This document shows, one piece after another, positions 35,901 to 50,900 of a stretch of DNA of 64,000 nt (positions are counted from its first letter, which is position 1; each line of letters opens with the position of its first letter). A program made the translations under genes and the position numbers. The stretch covers positions 1,480,822 through 1,544,821 of the forward strand of contig VWZX01009108.1 of assembly GCA_013399015.1 (NCBI GenBank), written 5' to 3'. The stretch is from Galbula dea. Lineage: Eukaryota; Chordata; Aves; Piciformes; Galbulidae. The notes below the pieces were generated by a model that saw nothing but the letters and a program-made list of their open reading frames with translations, was not told the DNA's origin and made no database searches.

Positions 35901-38900
35901 CTTGGATGAGGTTTGGGTAGGGGATTTGTGAGGGAGGGCAAGCTGGGACAGAAGGCTAAACCCTCTACAATGATTAAGGTGGTGTTTGGTTTCTAAAAGG
36001 AAAAAATAAAATAATAAAAAGAAGCAGAAATCACACTCATTATTATGGCACACACAGGCCACAGGCAACACCAGTGCCATCCTCCAGAAACTCACAGTGC
36101 AAGGGAAGCTGCACACCAGGGAGGACTCCTAGGAGGGAGCCATGGTTTTGCAGTGCCCCTTCGGACCTCCTCCAGCTCTCCCGGCAGGACAAGCATGGAC
36201 CACATCCAACCCTCCATGCCATGGCTTCACAATACCACCCTGCTAAGGAAGTCAAGCACAAGAGCTGCAAAGCCAGAGCCAGGGCTCAAAGGACACCTCA
36301 GCAGCCGGAAGGTGAAGGACGGGGCTGTGACAACCCTTGGGGCAAGCTGCACGTGGGGTCAGCCCACACCAGGGCCAGACTCTTCCTCTCCCAACTCAGA
36401 AAACAGGCTTGCAAGGCTGGGAAGCATGTGGAGGAATAAATGACACAAACCAGAAGCTCAATAATCGTGGAGAGGGCAGGGAAAGCAAAGAGAGGCCAGC
36501 GCTGCCGTTGGCTCGCAGAGGCAGGACCCCTCCGTCTCCTCACGAGGGCCTTCGGGCATCATCACCCCGACACAAAACACCTCCTAACGAACCACCACCG
36601 CCCCCCTGCTCCCCATCCTGGCTGGCCAAGCTCAACAGCTCTCTGTGGGTGTGAAACCAGCACTAAACAGACACTTGCTCCCCCAAGAGTCTTCTTCCCG
36701 AGGAGATATGGCAAGATGTCTAACCAGGACAAACACAAGAACGCGCACGGGGAGTGCACGGTGTCAGCTCTCAGATGTGCCTTGGGAGACCAAACCTCCT
36801 TGGTCAGAGCACAGCTAGTGTATTTCTGCTGCTGAGCGTTGCCTCAGACAAGGCAAGAAGTTACAGCAACCCCTGACCAGCATCCACAGACCTTCAGCAA
36901 CTGACATTTGCCTCAGGGAGTGTTATTAACCTCAGCAATTAATTATGAAGTGAGTGCTTCACAGCCCTGCAGTCTAATGTGCCAGGAATGGAGTAGCTCC
37001 AATGTTTGCCACCTGCTGGGACAAAAGGTTGGGCTGAAGGGGTTGGGATTTTGTGTGTATTTTTTGTTGCTGTTTGGAGTTGTTTCTTTTAAATTCATTT
37101 GGGTTTTAGCCTTTTTTCAGCCTGAATTATCAGAGGTCCCTGGGGATACAGACTTAATCTCACACCTCAGCTGAAATGAAGAAGGGGCTGAACCCTTACC
37201 AAAGGCTGTTGTTCTCCACTGTATTAGCTGGGAAGTTAGACAAGTCTGGGATAAAATAATAAAGTCTTTCTACTCCTCACTCAGCTCTGGGATATAGGTC
37301 ATAACTGGCTGACTCTGAGCTGCCCTGCAGGCTACACAAGAGCTGAATTTCTAAGGCAAAGTAATAAACAACTAACCCCAATCTGTTCTTCCCTTTCAGC
37401 ATCACAGAGGGGCTTACTCATCCCCATTTTTGTGGACCACACTCAAATGCTCTACACCAAGCCACATGCCACATTCTGCATTATCACTCTGGCAGTGCTG
37501 ATCCCTACCAGTTCTGCATGGCTTATCAAGAGCAGCACAGAAACATCCCTTTGGATTAACTCTCACCATGCAGAACAGCCAAATGGTGCTCAGAGTTACC
37601 AATTATTGTGGTTTTGTGAAGAATTTATCACCAGCATGGTCCAACATGCACAACACAACAGTGGCCCCTGTATTATTCATAGATTCACAGACTGGTTTGG
37701 GTTGGAAGGGACCTTAAAGATCATCTAGCTCCAACCTTTCTGCCAAGGTCAGAGATGCCACCCAGTAGACCAGGTTGCCCAGGGCCACATTCAGCCTGGC
37801 CTTGAACACTGCCAGGGATGGAGCATCCACAACTACGCTGGGCAACCTGTTCCAGCGCCTCACCAACCTCTGAGTAATGAATTGTTTTTCCTAAGATCCA
37901 ATCTAAATCTCCCCTCCTTCAGCTTGAAACCATTCCCCATGTCCTATTGCTTTCTACACAGGGAAAGATAACCAAACATATACATAGAATATACACAGAA
38001 CATACTTGTAACCAACTACATCATGTGCTTCTCCAGGGGATATAACAACACATGGCACTGACTGTGGCAAAACTGGGAGAAGGTGGAATAATTCCAACTT
38101 TCTGTTGTTCCTGGAAAGTACAACCCCAGACAGACAGACAGACAGACAGGGGCTGCATGGCTCTGGCCCGGTGCGTGGTGCTGAGAGCGCTGCGGCAGCG
38201 AGCGGTAGTCTCGGAAGGGGTGAAACACTTACTGTTGGCTATGTTGGAAGCAGTGTAACTGTCTGCCATTCCTGAGACCTGGCTGGCAATGCTGATCTCA
38301 CTGGCTCTCCGGAAGCCCCTGAACTGAGGGGCTGAAATGGGGGTGGACAGGGACGTGTTTTCCATGAAGACGGCACCATGAGACTGAACAACATCTGCTA
38401 CAAAGTTGAAACAGGGAAATCAAAATATTAGACCCACAGACAGAGGCTGGGCAAGACAAACTCGAGGGGAGGAAGGAAGCAAATAAGGCTGGGAGGTTGC
38501 AAAAACCTTTCAGAACTGATTGGAATGAAAAAAAAAAAATAAGAAAGCCATTTCATCTGGTTTGAAAAGAAAGCAAAACACCACAGCAGGCAAAGAGACG
38601 TGTGGCTGGAGGAGCACAGCAGACTTGGATTGAGAGAAGCAAAATAAGTAGCTCAAAAAGCAATTCCAAAACCCCAAAGAGAAAGCCAGGCAGACTTACT
38701 CAAGCAGCCAGAACAGAAGCATGTGTCTTACATACAGATGTGAATACACACCACTTCATATATATTCACATGGAGACAAAATAACCAAGGCTAAGGAGAA
38801 CAACAAAACTACCTCAGAAAGGGGCTATTTGGTTTCTGGAAACATTTTAGACTTAAATGAACATCTCCAATAGAGAAGCATTAATGCAAACAAACAAACA

Positions 38901-41900
38901 AAAATAATCAAGAAAACATTTTCATGCCTGGCAGGGACTAAATTTGAACTTGTATTTTATTGCTAATGGATACAGCCAACACTGGTTAAACTAAAGTAAG
39001 GGTTACTGAAAGGAGGGAGGCTGGTGCTGAGCACTTACATCTCCAGTCGATGCTGGTGGATCAGGGAGCACTCAGTCTCTGTGAAAACAGAGCTTCTTTT
39101 GTACAACGTGCAAGTTTGGGTTTTTAGATCCCAACCTGAGGTTTACCAAGTGTGGCCTAACCCTTTAGTACATAAATACAGAAAAAGAGGATTAAAAATC
39201 ATGCTCAGGTGTATTGCAGGGAAAGAGACCTAAAATGTTCAGGACTGGCAAACCCAGAGATGCTGAAAGTCACAACAAACATCTGTGCATTTCAGTTTTC
39301 TCTTTGTGGCAGCAGGAAGAGCATCCACCCCTCTGTGGATGGTGGGAGGCTGAATTAAGTGTCTCTGGAACATCCCAAGATCCTGCTCTGCAGAGGGTTT
39401 GTAATGCCAATACCAAGTCCTTCAGAGCAGGCAGCACCAGCATGACAGTAACATGCAAAAGCAAAGCTACTTCTCATGGCTTTAACGTTGCCCATCTCTG
39501 CTGTACCTGAGGAGCAGCAGCTGAACTTTATTCCCAGGTATCAAACAGGGCACAGGTTTGTGCCCAGCCAGGCAGCAGATGCCACTAACATGAGTACATT
39601 ACTCCCACACCCCAAGATCCTCCATCTATTTCAGCCAGTTTAGACATCCTTGGATCTAATCCCAGTAAGTGGCAACTGGGTTATTTTAATAGTGATCTCT
39701 TTTTTTGCTTGGGGCCACTGATCTGCCTCCTCCGATCTCGCAGCTCACAGCAGAAGTGTCTATCTATGCCCACACAAATCCTGCTGCAGTGGAGGGAAAG
39801 GGAATGTCTGAAGCAGAAAATGTGTAGCTTAGTGTCAGAAAAGAATCCTGTTCTCTGCAGGGAAAATCAGGCCACAAGCTGCTCTGTGTAAAAGCTTCGT
39901 GGACTGAGAGATCTGAGCCTTAGCGGGAGCTTGACCTGATGATGAGTTGCACACACTGCCCACGTTGTGCCTGAAAGGCCATTATCAGCATCACTTTCTC
40001 AGCATTTTCCTCCTCTTTTCACCTTGCCTTGAGCTGTTGGCTGTCAAATATCTGCAGCCTAGCCAGCCCCACCAGGCCAGTACAGCTTCTTACTGCAGAA
40101 AGCACCAGCACAAACAAGAGGGAATAACTCAAGCAGAAGCTGTACTTGGACGACATGAGCCAAGCCAGGAACCGCATTCAACCCCACAAAGGTCTCAAGC
40201 CAAACACACCCAACCTCAACAGCCCTTCCAAGAGCATCCTAGCTACTGTCATCAGAGGAGGAATTTGCACTCCTATAAAACCCTGAACTGTTTGGATTAG
40301 TCTCATCCATGTTGGTGGCAGCAGTGCACTCCACAGGGGACAAAGTGCCAACCAACAGCAGAGCTCCTATGCTCCAGCCCTCCTGGGTTGCTCTTGTGTT
40401 TCTCCCTTTTCACAGAATCATGGAGTGGTTTGAGTTGGAAAGGACCTTTAAAGGTCATCTGGTCCAACCCTCCTCCAGAGAGCAGGGACACCTTCCACTA
40501 GGTCAGGTTGCTCAGAGCCCCAAACAACCTGACCTGGAATGGTTCTGGGGATGGATCATCTACCACCTCTCTGGGCAACCTGGGCCAGTGTCAAACATTT
40601 CTTTCTTATATCCAGTCTACACCTCCCTCTTTTAGATTCAAACCATCATGCCTAGTCCTGTCACAACAGACCCTGATAAAATGTCTCTCCCCACCTTTCT
40701 GACAGTCCCTTTAAGTACTGAAAGGCTGCAATAAGATCTCCCCAGAGCCTTCTCTTCTTCAGACTGAGCAATCCAAACCTTTTCCCAAGCTACACACCCT
40801 CTGTCCCTGAAATAGGACAGTTCCTAAGATAAAAGAGCTGCAGGAAAAGGCAGGGAAAGAAGCATGGACAAACCCCCTGGTTTATGCATCACTGCCCTTT
40901 CAGCCAAGCTTCCTGGACTCAAAAACTGCAGTGACAGCAGCTTTCAGATCAAACCCTAGGACCTGACTTGCAGGAAAGGAAAACAACCTAACAACATATT
41001 TCCTTAACTCTGTGCATTCTTTCCACCAAAGCCCTTACACAGCACTGCTCTTGCACTTCCAAAACCAAGGTGGCTTTCTTGGGGAGTGCAAAGATCTGGG
41101 ACATCCCAGATGCTGCCACAGCAGCACAGACTGACCCCAGCACCTGCAACCACCCCTGCTCCTACAGAGAACAGTTCCAAGTCTTCTGTATTGCAGAGGT
41201 GCCATCCCCAGCCACAGCTCAGCTCCTGACAATCATGGGGAGGTTTTTCAGGCCAGCACCTCTAGCCCAGGGTGAAGCTGGACCAGGCCCAGCAGCAGCA
41301 ACTTTCATCAAGCCACTAGGTAAGGACAGAAGTGTCCCTGCTTTATAAACTGCACTGCCTGAAGTGCATTTTGAGGGCAGACTATCAGAATGAGGAAGCT
41401 TCAGGAAGAGGAGACCTGGCTCAAGCAGTGCCCTGAGCACCCTCTCTCCAGGCAAAGGCCCCACCACTGCTCCAACTGCAGGGTGCACACCTCAGGTCAG
41501 TGCAGTGACCTGGGAGTTAACTCAGAGAAGTGATGGAAGAAGCAGAATCACTTTTTTTTTTTGCCTACCTATGGGTCTTTAATACTCATTTCAGTGCTGT
41601 GCCTTTCCATTTATGGACTCATTTGTCACTGTTCTTACTGATTGTTTCCCACTGGGTCATCCTCCTAACATACTGCTGGCACTGCCTTAAGTCCTTAGGG
41701 TATCTGTGGCAGATTTCAGCATGTGCTATTTGCAGGGATACTGAAAGCAATCAAAAATATGTCAAGTTCAATAAAAATAAAACCCAACCAAGCAACCAAA
41801 AATAGAAAAACCAGCCAGCTGCTGAGCACAGGCCAGGCCCTGCTTGCACGAGAGTCACTGGTCAGCACTGGACACTCTGCAGTAGTTACCCTGAGATCAA

Positions 41901-44900
41901 GAGTAACACAGATTTATGTTGTCTCTGAGTTTTTTTAGGATTCTGGAAATTTCCCACAGTCCAGTGGCTGAACTGGGGTTCAGCACTTGCTGCAGTCAAA
42001 CCAAGCACTACTTGACTACACTGTGCTCTTGGCACACAAGGTAAAGAGCAGAGAAGCTTCTAAAAGCTCTGTCCTGACAGCAGGAAATCTCAGCTGACAG
42101 CTAAATGACATTTCACCAGTGACCCCCAAAGTGATTAAATAATAGTGCCAGATCCTTTCCCTCTGCTGTGCTACACAGAACATCACAGCACAGGCAAGGT
42201 GGCAACTGTACACCTAAAAACCACCTCTATCTTCCCAAGACAAAGGGAGAGGCTGTCTGGAATAGTCTGCAATGTTGCCATCCTGTATGACCACATAACA
42301 TCCTGGACTGCTGATGAACAGCCAGGGTCAGCTTGTTAAAGACAACAAGGCAGCAGAACCAAGCTCCCAGTGCACAACACTGACAAAGGAGTGAGAACAC
42401 AGGGGGAAGAACCAACTCAAAGTCCCAGTTGCATTAAAACTGCAGAGGTAGCACCAGCCACAACCAGAATAAATGAGGCCATGCAGCATTTGAGGATGAG
42501 AAACAAGGCAAACCAAATGCATCCAAGTTTGATTTTAAGGCAGGAGTCAAAAAACTACTTTTCAAAAGCCAAGACACACAGCCACCTTGGGGTCTGAAAG
42601 CCTCAGTCACTGTATTCAGCACAGCCACAAGGAGTGTCCAAACATCAAATGCTCACATGGACAGAATCTGCTCTGACACAGACATTAATGAGACTCCTGG
42701 CCATGATGCACTGTGGCTGACTGCTGGGAGTTGCACACTGCAGACAAACAACCCTTTCCCAGGGGATTCTGGGCCACCCAGGGACTCTGTCTTTCTGTGC
42801 CAAAGCCTCTTCCCAGCAGCACCAGCACCACAGGTGGACAAAGGTAAGTACATGGCAGCAGCCTCCCCTTCTGGCATCAACACCAGAATGGGACAGAGTT
42901 TGTAATCCCAACTCATTCTTGTCATGCTGAGTCTTCCAGACCCAAGCATGATCCCAAGTGGTTCTTTCATGTGGCACAGCCTGAGACACAGCATGAAGTT
43001 TTCAACCCCAGGAGGCAACAGTATGATCTCCAAAAAGCACCCCAAATACCCAAACACCATAGACAATACAAAAGTGTAGATTACACACACTCAGCAAAAC
43101 CAGCACTTTTATTGGAAACATCTTGCCAATTCAGTACTGGAACAGGGATACTTGTTTCCATGAAGCTGTCCTGGTGCTGGAGAGCACCCAGAGGGCTACT
43201 TTCCATGAGGAGGATGGGATTGTTCTGGATTGTCTCAACTAGAAGCAGATGGGGAAAAAACAAAACAAAACAGAAGGACAAAGAACAACAGACATGTGGC
43301 CACAAAGTGTTAACATACAAACAGTTACAACTGAGCACTTCAACTATGAGTCTTCAATGAAAAGACAACCTTTCAGTAGAGTAAGAAACAAAGCATGGGT
43401 GACTTCCCAAAGAGACCCACATCAGAGAGATTAACCAGTAGCAGAGGAGAGCACAAGGATGGATTTTCAACAACAAAAGGGAGTCCTCTGAACCAGCTTC
43501 TCCAATGAGGCAAATCCATCAATATCCACAGATCCAGAGAAATCTTTTTACTAGGAGGGGAAAAAAGTCTGGTGTAAGGGGAGATTTACTCTAACCAGAC
43601 TCACAGCCTACACAGTGCAAAGCACAGAGAGTGAGTGGGGATGTGAATTTGGTTTCCCTCTGGTTGTAATGAGACAGGGACCCAACATTTAGCACAGATG
43701 GGAAAACAAATCAAACAAACAAAGAAGTCCAAGAGGCTTTCTGAATTGTGGACTTTAAAAGATAGCCCCAGCTATCTCCATGAGGAAGTATGCACTAGCA
43801 GTGTTGCAGAAGGTTTTGTACACAACTCATTGCAACTGAGCACCTGAATTTTATGTCATCACCATCAGATGATGCAGCCTAACTAGAGCAGCAATTTACT
43901 TCTCTGGAACACCCTACAGTAAAGACTAACTTGAGGAGCAGCTTTGCAAAGCATGGTTACAACAATCCTTCTGTGTAAATCACAACACTGACATTTTAAC
44001 TCTCATGGAAAAGAACAGCTGTTACTTTAGGATAAGAAAATGAAGAGGCTTTGTCTTAAAGAAGAAGAGAATTTAAAGCTGCTTTTTGGTCAGTTTTATT
44101 CATCAAGGCAGAGCAGCATTTCTTCAAACAACTAGGCTCAAATCTGGAGAGGGTTTCAAAATCACCCTAGACTTCTCAGAGTTGAGCTAATTGCTGTTGA
44201 ACTCCTCTCCACTACATAGCAAGTGTCTCTCTAAACACTGCTAACTCAAAGGTCTGGGGAGGCACAGCAAACTAGGGAGATCTCTGCTGTTGTACAGGGT
44301 AACAACCAGAACACAGGTTGCTCAGTGTCAACAGAGCTTCTACCTCTAAGCTTCCATAAAAGCAGGGGTTTTGGAATGTATTTAAGAGGAAGAAGGTAAG
44401 ATGCTTAGGATTTATTTGGTTTTGAGAAGCCACTTGCAGCTGATACCTAAGAACATACCCAAAAAGCAAACTGCTTTTCAAGTTGCTAGAGCTTCCCTAG
44501 GCTGGGGACTGGGTACAAATGCAATTGTGGGTGGTTCCATTTTTAAGAGGTGTTGCAGAAGATCTCTGCTAAATTTGACAAGTGAGTGGGGCCTGCAGAA
44601 AGTATTTTATTCACTTTATTAAACATGGCTTTTAGTTCATGCCCATTTAACAAATCAGATCCCCAGATTCAGCAGTTCTAATACAATCTTTAAAGACACT
44701 GCTACACAGGAGACCACTGCTTTGGAGTTTTAGTTTAAAACTGAGGCAGGGTACCAGTAGAATTATTCAGCTCTAGATACATATTCCTCTTCATCTAGTC
44801 CTGGATGACTCAAATATTAAACAAATGGAAAGCTACCAGAGCTTTGGAAGAAAACCAACAAACAAATCCCAATCTTTCCAGCTGGTGGCTTTGCTATTCT

Positions 44901-47900
44901 ACTCTGGTTTGGTAGCATGATTTCTTGTGTCCTTTAAGTCTGATTTTATAGTAGCAACTCCTAGTTGCAATGCTGACTTTAAGTAGCCATTGACTAACAA
45001 CCCCTAGTAAGGGGAAAATCACAGTGCAGTTGTTCTTCCTGCCCCAAAGCCCTGACTCTGCATGGAGCCAAAGCTTCAGGTGAAGCAGAAAGGCCAAATT
45101 TAGTTCTGCATGCTGGTGAGCTTCCCCAAAAGGTCCTTGCAATGACAGCCTGCACTGAAATGGCAACAGACCACGAGAGCCTAGGCACAGAAGTGAAGGT
45201 GGTAGGAAATAGAATTTATCTTCTTCTATCAACTGCAAGAGCACTGATGCAATGGGAGCTGAGGCAGGGCATGGGCAGGACACAGTTGTTTCAAATGCAA
45301 CCCAGGAAGACAAAAAGGGCTTCATGCACACAGCCAGTGTAGACTTTGTTACTGCTGCAATTGGGGTAGAGCAAGCAAAGAGGCCACTGATGGCAGAGGA
45401 ATCCTAGGAAGGCAAAGTGTCTCATTGGCAAGGTGGCAAGGACAAAGCACTACCACCAGCCACTGATCTGCAGTAGCCTGTCTCATGAGAAAGCACAGAA
45501 TGCCACCAAGTAGATCACCTCATCATCTCACTGCTGCCTCTGCTCCTTCCAGTCTTCACCAGCCCTCCACACCTTGAAGTCCTAAACTCTGCCAAATTAA
45601 TCATGTTTCCTTCAGTTCCAAACACAAGCACCAGGTTGGGTATACAACAGGGACCTTCACAGAGGTCACCACAGCATGACCCTCAGCAGCTGCTGGCCTT
45701 TGTGGGGCAAATGAAGAGCATGTGGGCCACAAGGCACTTCATTTGCCTGGAAGAAAGCTACTTCTCTGATAAACTGGGAATAAAGCTAACATTCTGGGGT
45801 CAATTCTCTTTCCTGTCATTCCCAATTGCTTGGATAATTTCAGGTCTCTCTGTGGATATAACTCTTCAAGCCAGCCAATATGGATCCAAAGGGACTTACC
45901 CAAAACAGCAGAATTGCCATCACCCAGTGGGAACCTCTGGTAACGAGGGATATTAAAGGGGGGCAAAAGGTAGAACTTCCTCTCCAGAAGGGGCTCGAGG
46001 CGAGATGCAGATGGGTCTGCAGGGTGGAACAGGTTATAGACCTGCTGACAAGCTGGTCTGAGCTGAAAGACTAAAAAGAGGAAGAAAAACAACCCTCAAG
46101 TATCAAAAGGTTAGACTACTGCAAAGAGAATCAGAATATTGTAAATGTCTGGCTGTAAATAAGACCACTGGTGGGTTACAAAAAGTGCTAAGGTATCATC
46201 ATCTCCCTCTTCTTCCAGCCTAGCCAGTTGAGACAACTGCTGGCAATATTTACAGACTCAGGAGTTGTCCAGTGTTTTTAATATTTGGAAGTAGATTGCA
46301 AATAAACTGTCTAACAATCAGAATTGGCTGGAGCACACAGTGACCTGCTCCCTTTTGGAGCAGTGACTATTATATATAAATGTTTGGGGTTTGCCTCATC
46401 AGATTATGGTATCTGTACAGCAAGAGATGCTTCCATCATCCACCCAGTGAGGTCAGCAGTTCACAACAGGAGATGTTTCCATCACCCACCCAGTGAGGTC
46501 AGCAGTTCACAACAGGACTTACTGTCAAGAGCAGGAATGACAGTTTTTCTCAGTGCAAGAACCAGCCCCAAGGGAGAACCAAAGAGGAAGAAGTCAGTGA
46601 TCTCAAATTCAAACTTGCCAATACTTCCTCCATCCAACATGGTAGAGCTACTAGATCTCCTGGATCCTGGATCATTTCTCAGAACACTAGAATGTAAACT
46701 GAGACAAGAAGAGAAAATAAAGTCAGAATTGTACTCATGCTGTGTTTTCCTAATTGAAGGCAGGATTTAGTGATTGACAGTGAATATCACTTCTACCTTC
46801 TTAGTGAAGGAACTGTGCCAATCAACCCACCAGGCCTCTGAGTGCTGTAGCTGCAGCCAGTAAAACATCTCCCCAAACAATTACCCCATTACACTGCTGT
46901 AATTTAGACTGCACAAATCTAAGCTTCAAGTGGGTTCATTGACACACTTCTATCTCCTCAAAATGTTTTCACTCAGAGGAGTCAACACCTTGGTTGCTGC
47001 TAGTGGCATTGCCATTTGCAAGATAAAATAACCAGCAAGCCAAAACTACTAGAGTAGCAGGGGAAAAAAAGCAGGTTTGCAGTGCTTCACTCCATTACGC
47101 ATCTTACTGCTATGCTGTTGGGGTGTCAACATTTGAGTTCCTTCCATCACCTTGCTCTCAAATGTTATGGAAAGCTGTGCTTACCCTTTTCTTCCTCGTG
47201 GAAGTGGTTGGACAAATGTTATAGGATTGAAAAGGAAAAAGAAAAGGGGAGGGGAAAAAGAATGATCAAAATCTGCAAGAGGGTTTCTAAGTCTGCACCA
47301 CAGCTTCCATGCATGTGTATGGCATTCACTGGGAACAGGAATTTGAGGTCATTAACTCTGGGGCCATGGAGTACTGTGTATTTCTCATGCAGCCAGGAGT
47401 CTCCCACTTCTCTTCTGCCCATGAGGCAAACTACCTCTCAGCCTCAGCTCAGCTACTCCAGATAGCTCTACTTCAAAAGAGTAATGATATCAAACTTGTC
47501 TAGCTTCCCCCCCACACCCTCTTTAGGTTGGCTGGGCAATTTAACAATGAGATTTACATTCACATATCCCTTAGACATTAGATTCCCAGGAATCTACCCC
47601 CATGTTAGGAAGAAGTGCTTCTTAGCTCTCTAGATCTGGGATTAGACAGAGAAATGACAGACATGCAACACCAAAAACCTGCTTCTGAGATTCTCTGTTA
47701 CCACCCAAAAGCAGTAAGCTACAACTTCTTCTGCTCTCCAGGTTCTACAGATTCAGATGGCAGCTCTGGAGTCAGGAAGGATGCAAATGCAACAATTCCT
47801 TGCCAGCTCTGTGCCCCAAGTCAAAACCCCAGCTGGTCACCAGCACTTGCTGTGTCTCCATATGCAATAGCACTTGCTCATCAAGGCCACTTCTGAAGGC

Positions 47901-50900
47901 AGCATGCTGGCTGCCTGGCTAGGCAGTGACCTCCCAGCACTGCTGGGCTCATGGCTAGAGAGCTGCTCACTCCCCACCATCTGGAGCACAGCAGCAGTTG
48001 CTCAGGCACACTCCTCCTCTGGGATAGCTGTTCAATAAATCAGCAGCTGCAAACACTCACAAATTCAAGGAGAAAAAAAATGAGTTTCTCAGATTTTGTT
48101 TTCCTGCTTTGCCAAAGAACATTCCAGAGACAGCACCTCCTGAACACCACTCCCAGAGGATGCTAAAAACCTTCCTGCCCACGCCACACTGTCAAGTACT
48201 CCAGAGGTCCAAGCGCGTGCAAGCGTGGCACCGTCCTCCCAGTTACCAACTGCAGGGAAATGACAACCCTACTTCTGCCAGATATGCCTATCAGGGCAAG
48301 TCAAAACAGGGATGTCAAAAGCCAGAGGGACAGGAGGTTAGAGCAGTGACAGCTAAAATGAGAGTGCTCCCACTCCTGTGATGTGAACGAGCTTCCCCGA
48401 GATCACACTGCCGAGACGTGCGACGCCGAAACACACTGAAAAAGAAGCCACCTTCAGTGAAGCTACACTTATGTTAGCTGACAGCACTGCAGAGCATTAA
48501 GTTTGCTGTGTCTAAGGAATACAAAGTTATTCAGAACATGCTTGGTTTTGCTGAAGAAAGGGTGACAGCAGTGTGGTTCAAATGAAGGCACCAAAGGAAA
48601 GCCTCTCCTGGTGGCACGTGTTATGGCAGGAGGGGTGCAAGGGGTTGTGGTGTTCTCTTCCCATGGCATCTCTTCCTGGGGAGTGGAAGAGAAGGAGAGC
48701 ACTCACACTGTTAAGCAATTGCAACAGCTTCTCTCCTGCTACTGTGAATTTGATAGTCTTTTTAGCAATCAAAAGAAATGAGAGCCAAGGGGAACTCTGA
48801 ATCTGTCATGCTCCAAGCAACCTGCAGTGCCCTGTTCTCCCTTTAAAAAGCAGCAGATGTACTGTGTGCATTAATTAAACAAGAGCTTATGGATTTCAGA
48901 AGCAAATCAACTCATTTACAATAATACAACTACAGCACAGCCAGAAATAATGTAGTTGTGCAGAAGGACTGAATTTAAAAATAAATGTGTGACTGTAATC
49001 TCCAGATGCTGCTCTGGCTTGCTGGGCATTATCCCAGAGAAAGGAGTAGGTCTGATACACAAATAAAAATGAGTATCTTTGGCACAAGCTGCAACCTGCA
49101 ATGGGCAGGGGCAGAGAAGCCCCCATGTGCCAGGCTGCCTGTCTGCCCAGCCCACCAGGAAGACCTGGCTCTGTTCTGCCAGTCTCCTGCAGGAAGCCAC
49201 ATCACAGCAGGGCTTGGTTTTCCTAGGGGAAAATCATGCCTTGGTGACAGAGGCTGAAGGGGCCTTCTGCTGATGACTGTGCTGCTCAGTAATGATGGCT
49301 GTAAGCACAAGGTCCAGGCTTGGGGCTGGAAGCAATGCCCTGATGCCATGCAGGAGGGGAAGAAGTGAATCACTGCACCCAAGCCTCTCCTGTACCAGGG
49401 AGCAAAAGGGGAGAGGTGCAGAGAGAGCTTGCACAGCAGCTTCAACCTGCCCCTTTCCCTGAAGGAATCCTGCTCTTGAGCTCTGAGAAGAGACTCCTTT
49501 TTGAGCCAGGGTCCAAAGGCAGATTTAAGAAGATCTAAAACTCTAGAAGAAGTAAAGATGCACCAATCCATCAGCACACTGAGCACTGACAGCTCTGGCC
49601 AGCAACTCCAAAGCACTTAATGCTGGGAGCAGGCACAATTGTTTGGAGATGGAGCAGGAAGGAGCAGGACAAAACCATTTGAAATGACAAACTGTGCCAT
49701 CCATTATCCATATCAGACCCAGCACTCATTCTAAACTCGATGTAAAACTGCATCAAGATGCCAGCCCACTTTCCTGAGCTGAGTCTGTGCCCCTGAGGTC
49801 AATAACAAGGAGGAGAAAGAGCACATTTTTGCATGACTCATATTTTCTCCTGTAATACAGGAGGCTGTTTTGATAAGGTAAGAACAAGAGACTGATTGCC
49901 TTTTATTAACCTGCTGGAAATAGCTGAGAAGCTTATTGTGGTTTTTATAAATGCAGCTGTCTTTCTGATTATAGCATCTCTGGGCACCAACAACATTCCC
50001 TCTGATATTTTCTCTCTCTCCTATGAATCTTTGACAAAAGGGTCTCTTGACATGGCAGGAGAACATAACTCCCCATGCTGGAGCAATGACTGCAAGCAGT
50101 GAAGGAGGGGCAGAAGTGCAGGACAAGTCTTCAGCTCTGCACAGGGCAAAAGGAATAGCCTCAGGCCTTGTTGGAATGCAGATAATGATTTGAGGTGGAG
50201 GGATATCACTCCCTAGTAGCTGGGACATGGAGGGAAGAGGGATTAAGGGGATGTTGCAGTTCCTCTAGGCCTGCAGGAGGAAAAGCTCTGGCCTTTCCAG
50301 TTCTACAGGCTGAAGAAGATGATTCAGCCAGAAAAAACCTTCAGGTTTACAGAATTAATCCCTGAATAATCAGAGTCAATGGAGAAATTGCTATGAAAAT
50401 GTAACTGGCTTTTGTCAGCATACATTTCTGAAAGTCCATTAGAAGCAGCTCTGGAATGTGATATGAGGTGACCTTGGTGAAACAGAGCAGCCCTGGCAGG
50501 AGCCAGAATATAACCCCTTGGCCCTGCTCCATACAGGGAACTTGAGTTGCTTTGCTAAATAGTCACACAGACAGAACAATCCTCATGCAGTTGAAGGTTG
50601 TTCCATGAACCAGCCAACCAGCCAGGGTTCAGGATGTCTCATCCAGAGCATCCTGCCACCAGGACAGGAAAAGGCACTGCAAATTCAATCTCACACTTGA
50701 AGGAGACCCAAAGTAGAGGATACTCAGCTCACATCCACCTTTCCCAAGAAGAGGCCAACTCAGAATCACCTTCCAGAGATGCTCTGAAATGAATACACCA
50801 CTGGATTCCCAGTGCTGCTTCACCATCTTCCCTCACACTATGCATTTATGACGTCCAGCAGTGACCTGACTGCCTTGGCTGTCAAGCAGCAGGATGAAGA

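Larger units (their letters stand above)
33864..46686 (-). other. PITPNM2 DDHD domain exons
   Basis: Exons 46686-46523, 46070-45900, 38397-38233 and 34012-33864 encode the DDHD region. It runs from [20 protein letters not shown] through [28 protein letters not shown] and [19 protein letters not shown] to [19 protein letters not shown] and [21 protein letters not shown] domains bind phosphoinositides and metal. Two acceptors are set by frame: exon 46070 starts at TCTTTCAG, not the AG eight bases later, and exon 34012 starts at TTGCTGCC, not the AG ten bases later. Confidence 0.85.

Noticed and set aside
35577..36116. 179-codon minus-strand open frame in a PITPNM2 intron
   Set aside because: No family resemblance, no splice sites in phase with neighbouring exons, ordinary intron composition. 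A protein search could reopen it.
46062..46070. Alternative acceptor giving a PITPNM2 exon starting CTCAGACC
   Set aside because: It breaks frame with exon 46686-46523; the acceptor eight bases earlier restores ALDIFQLRPAC.
49029..49616. 195-codon minus-strand open frame in a PITPNM2 intron
   Set aside because: No recognisable domain and no in-phase splice context.
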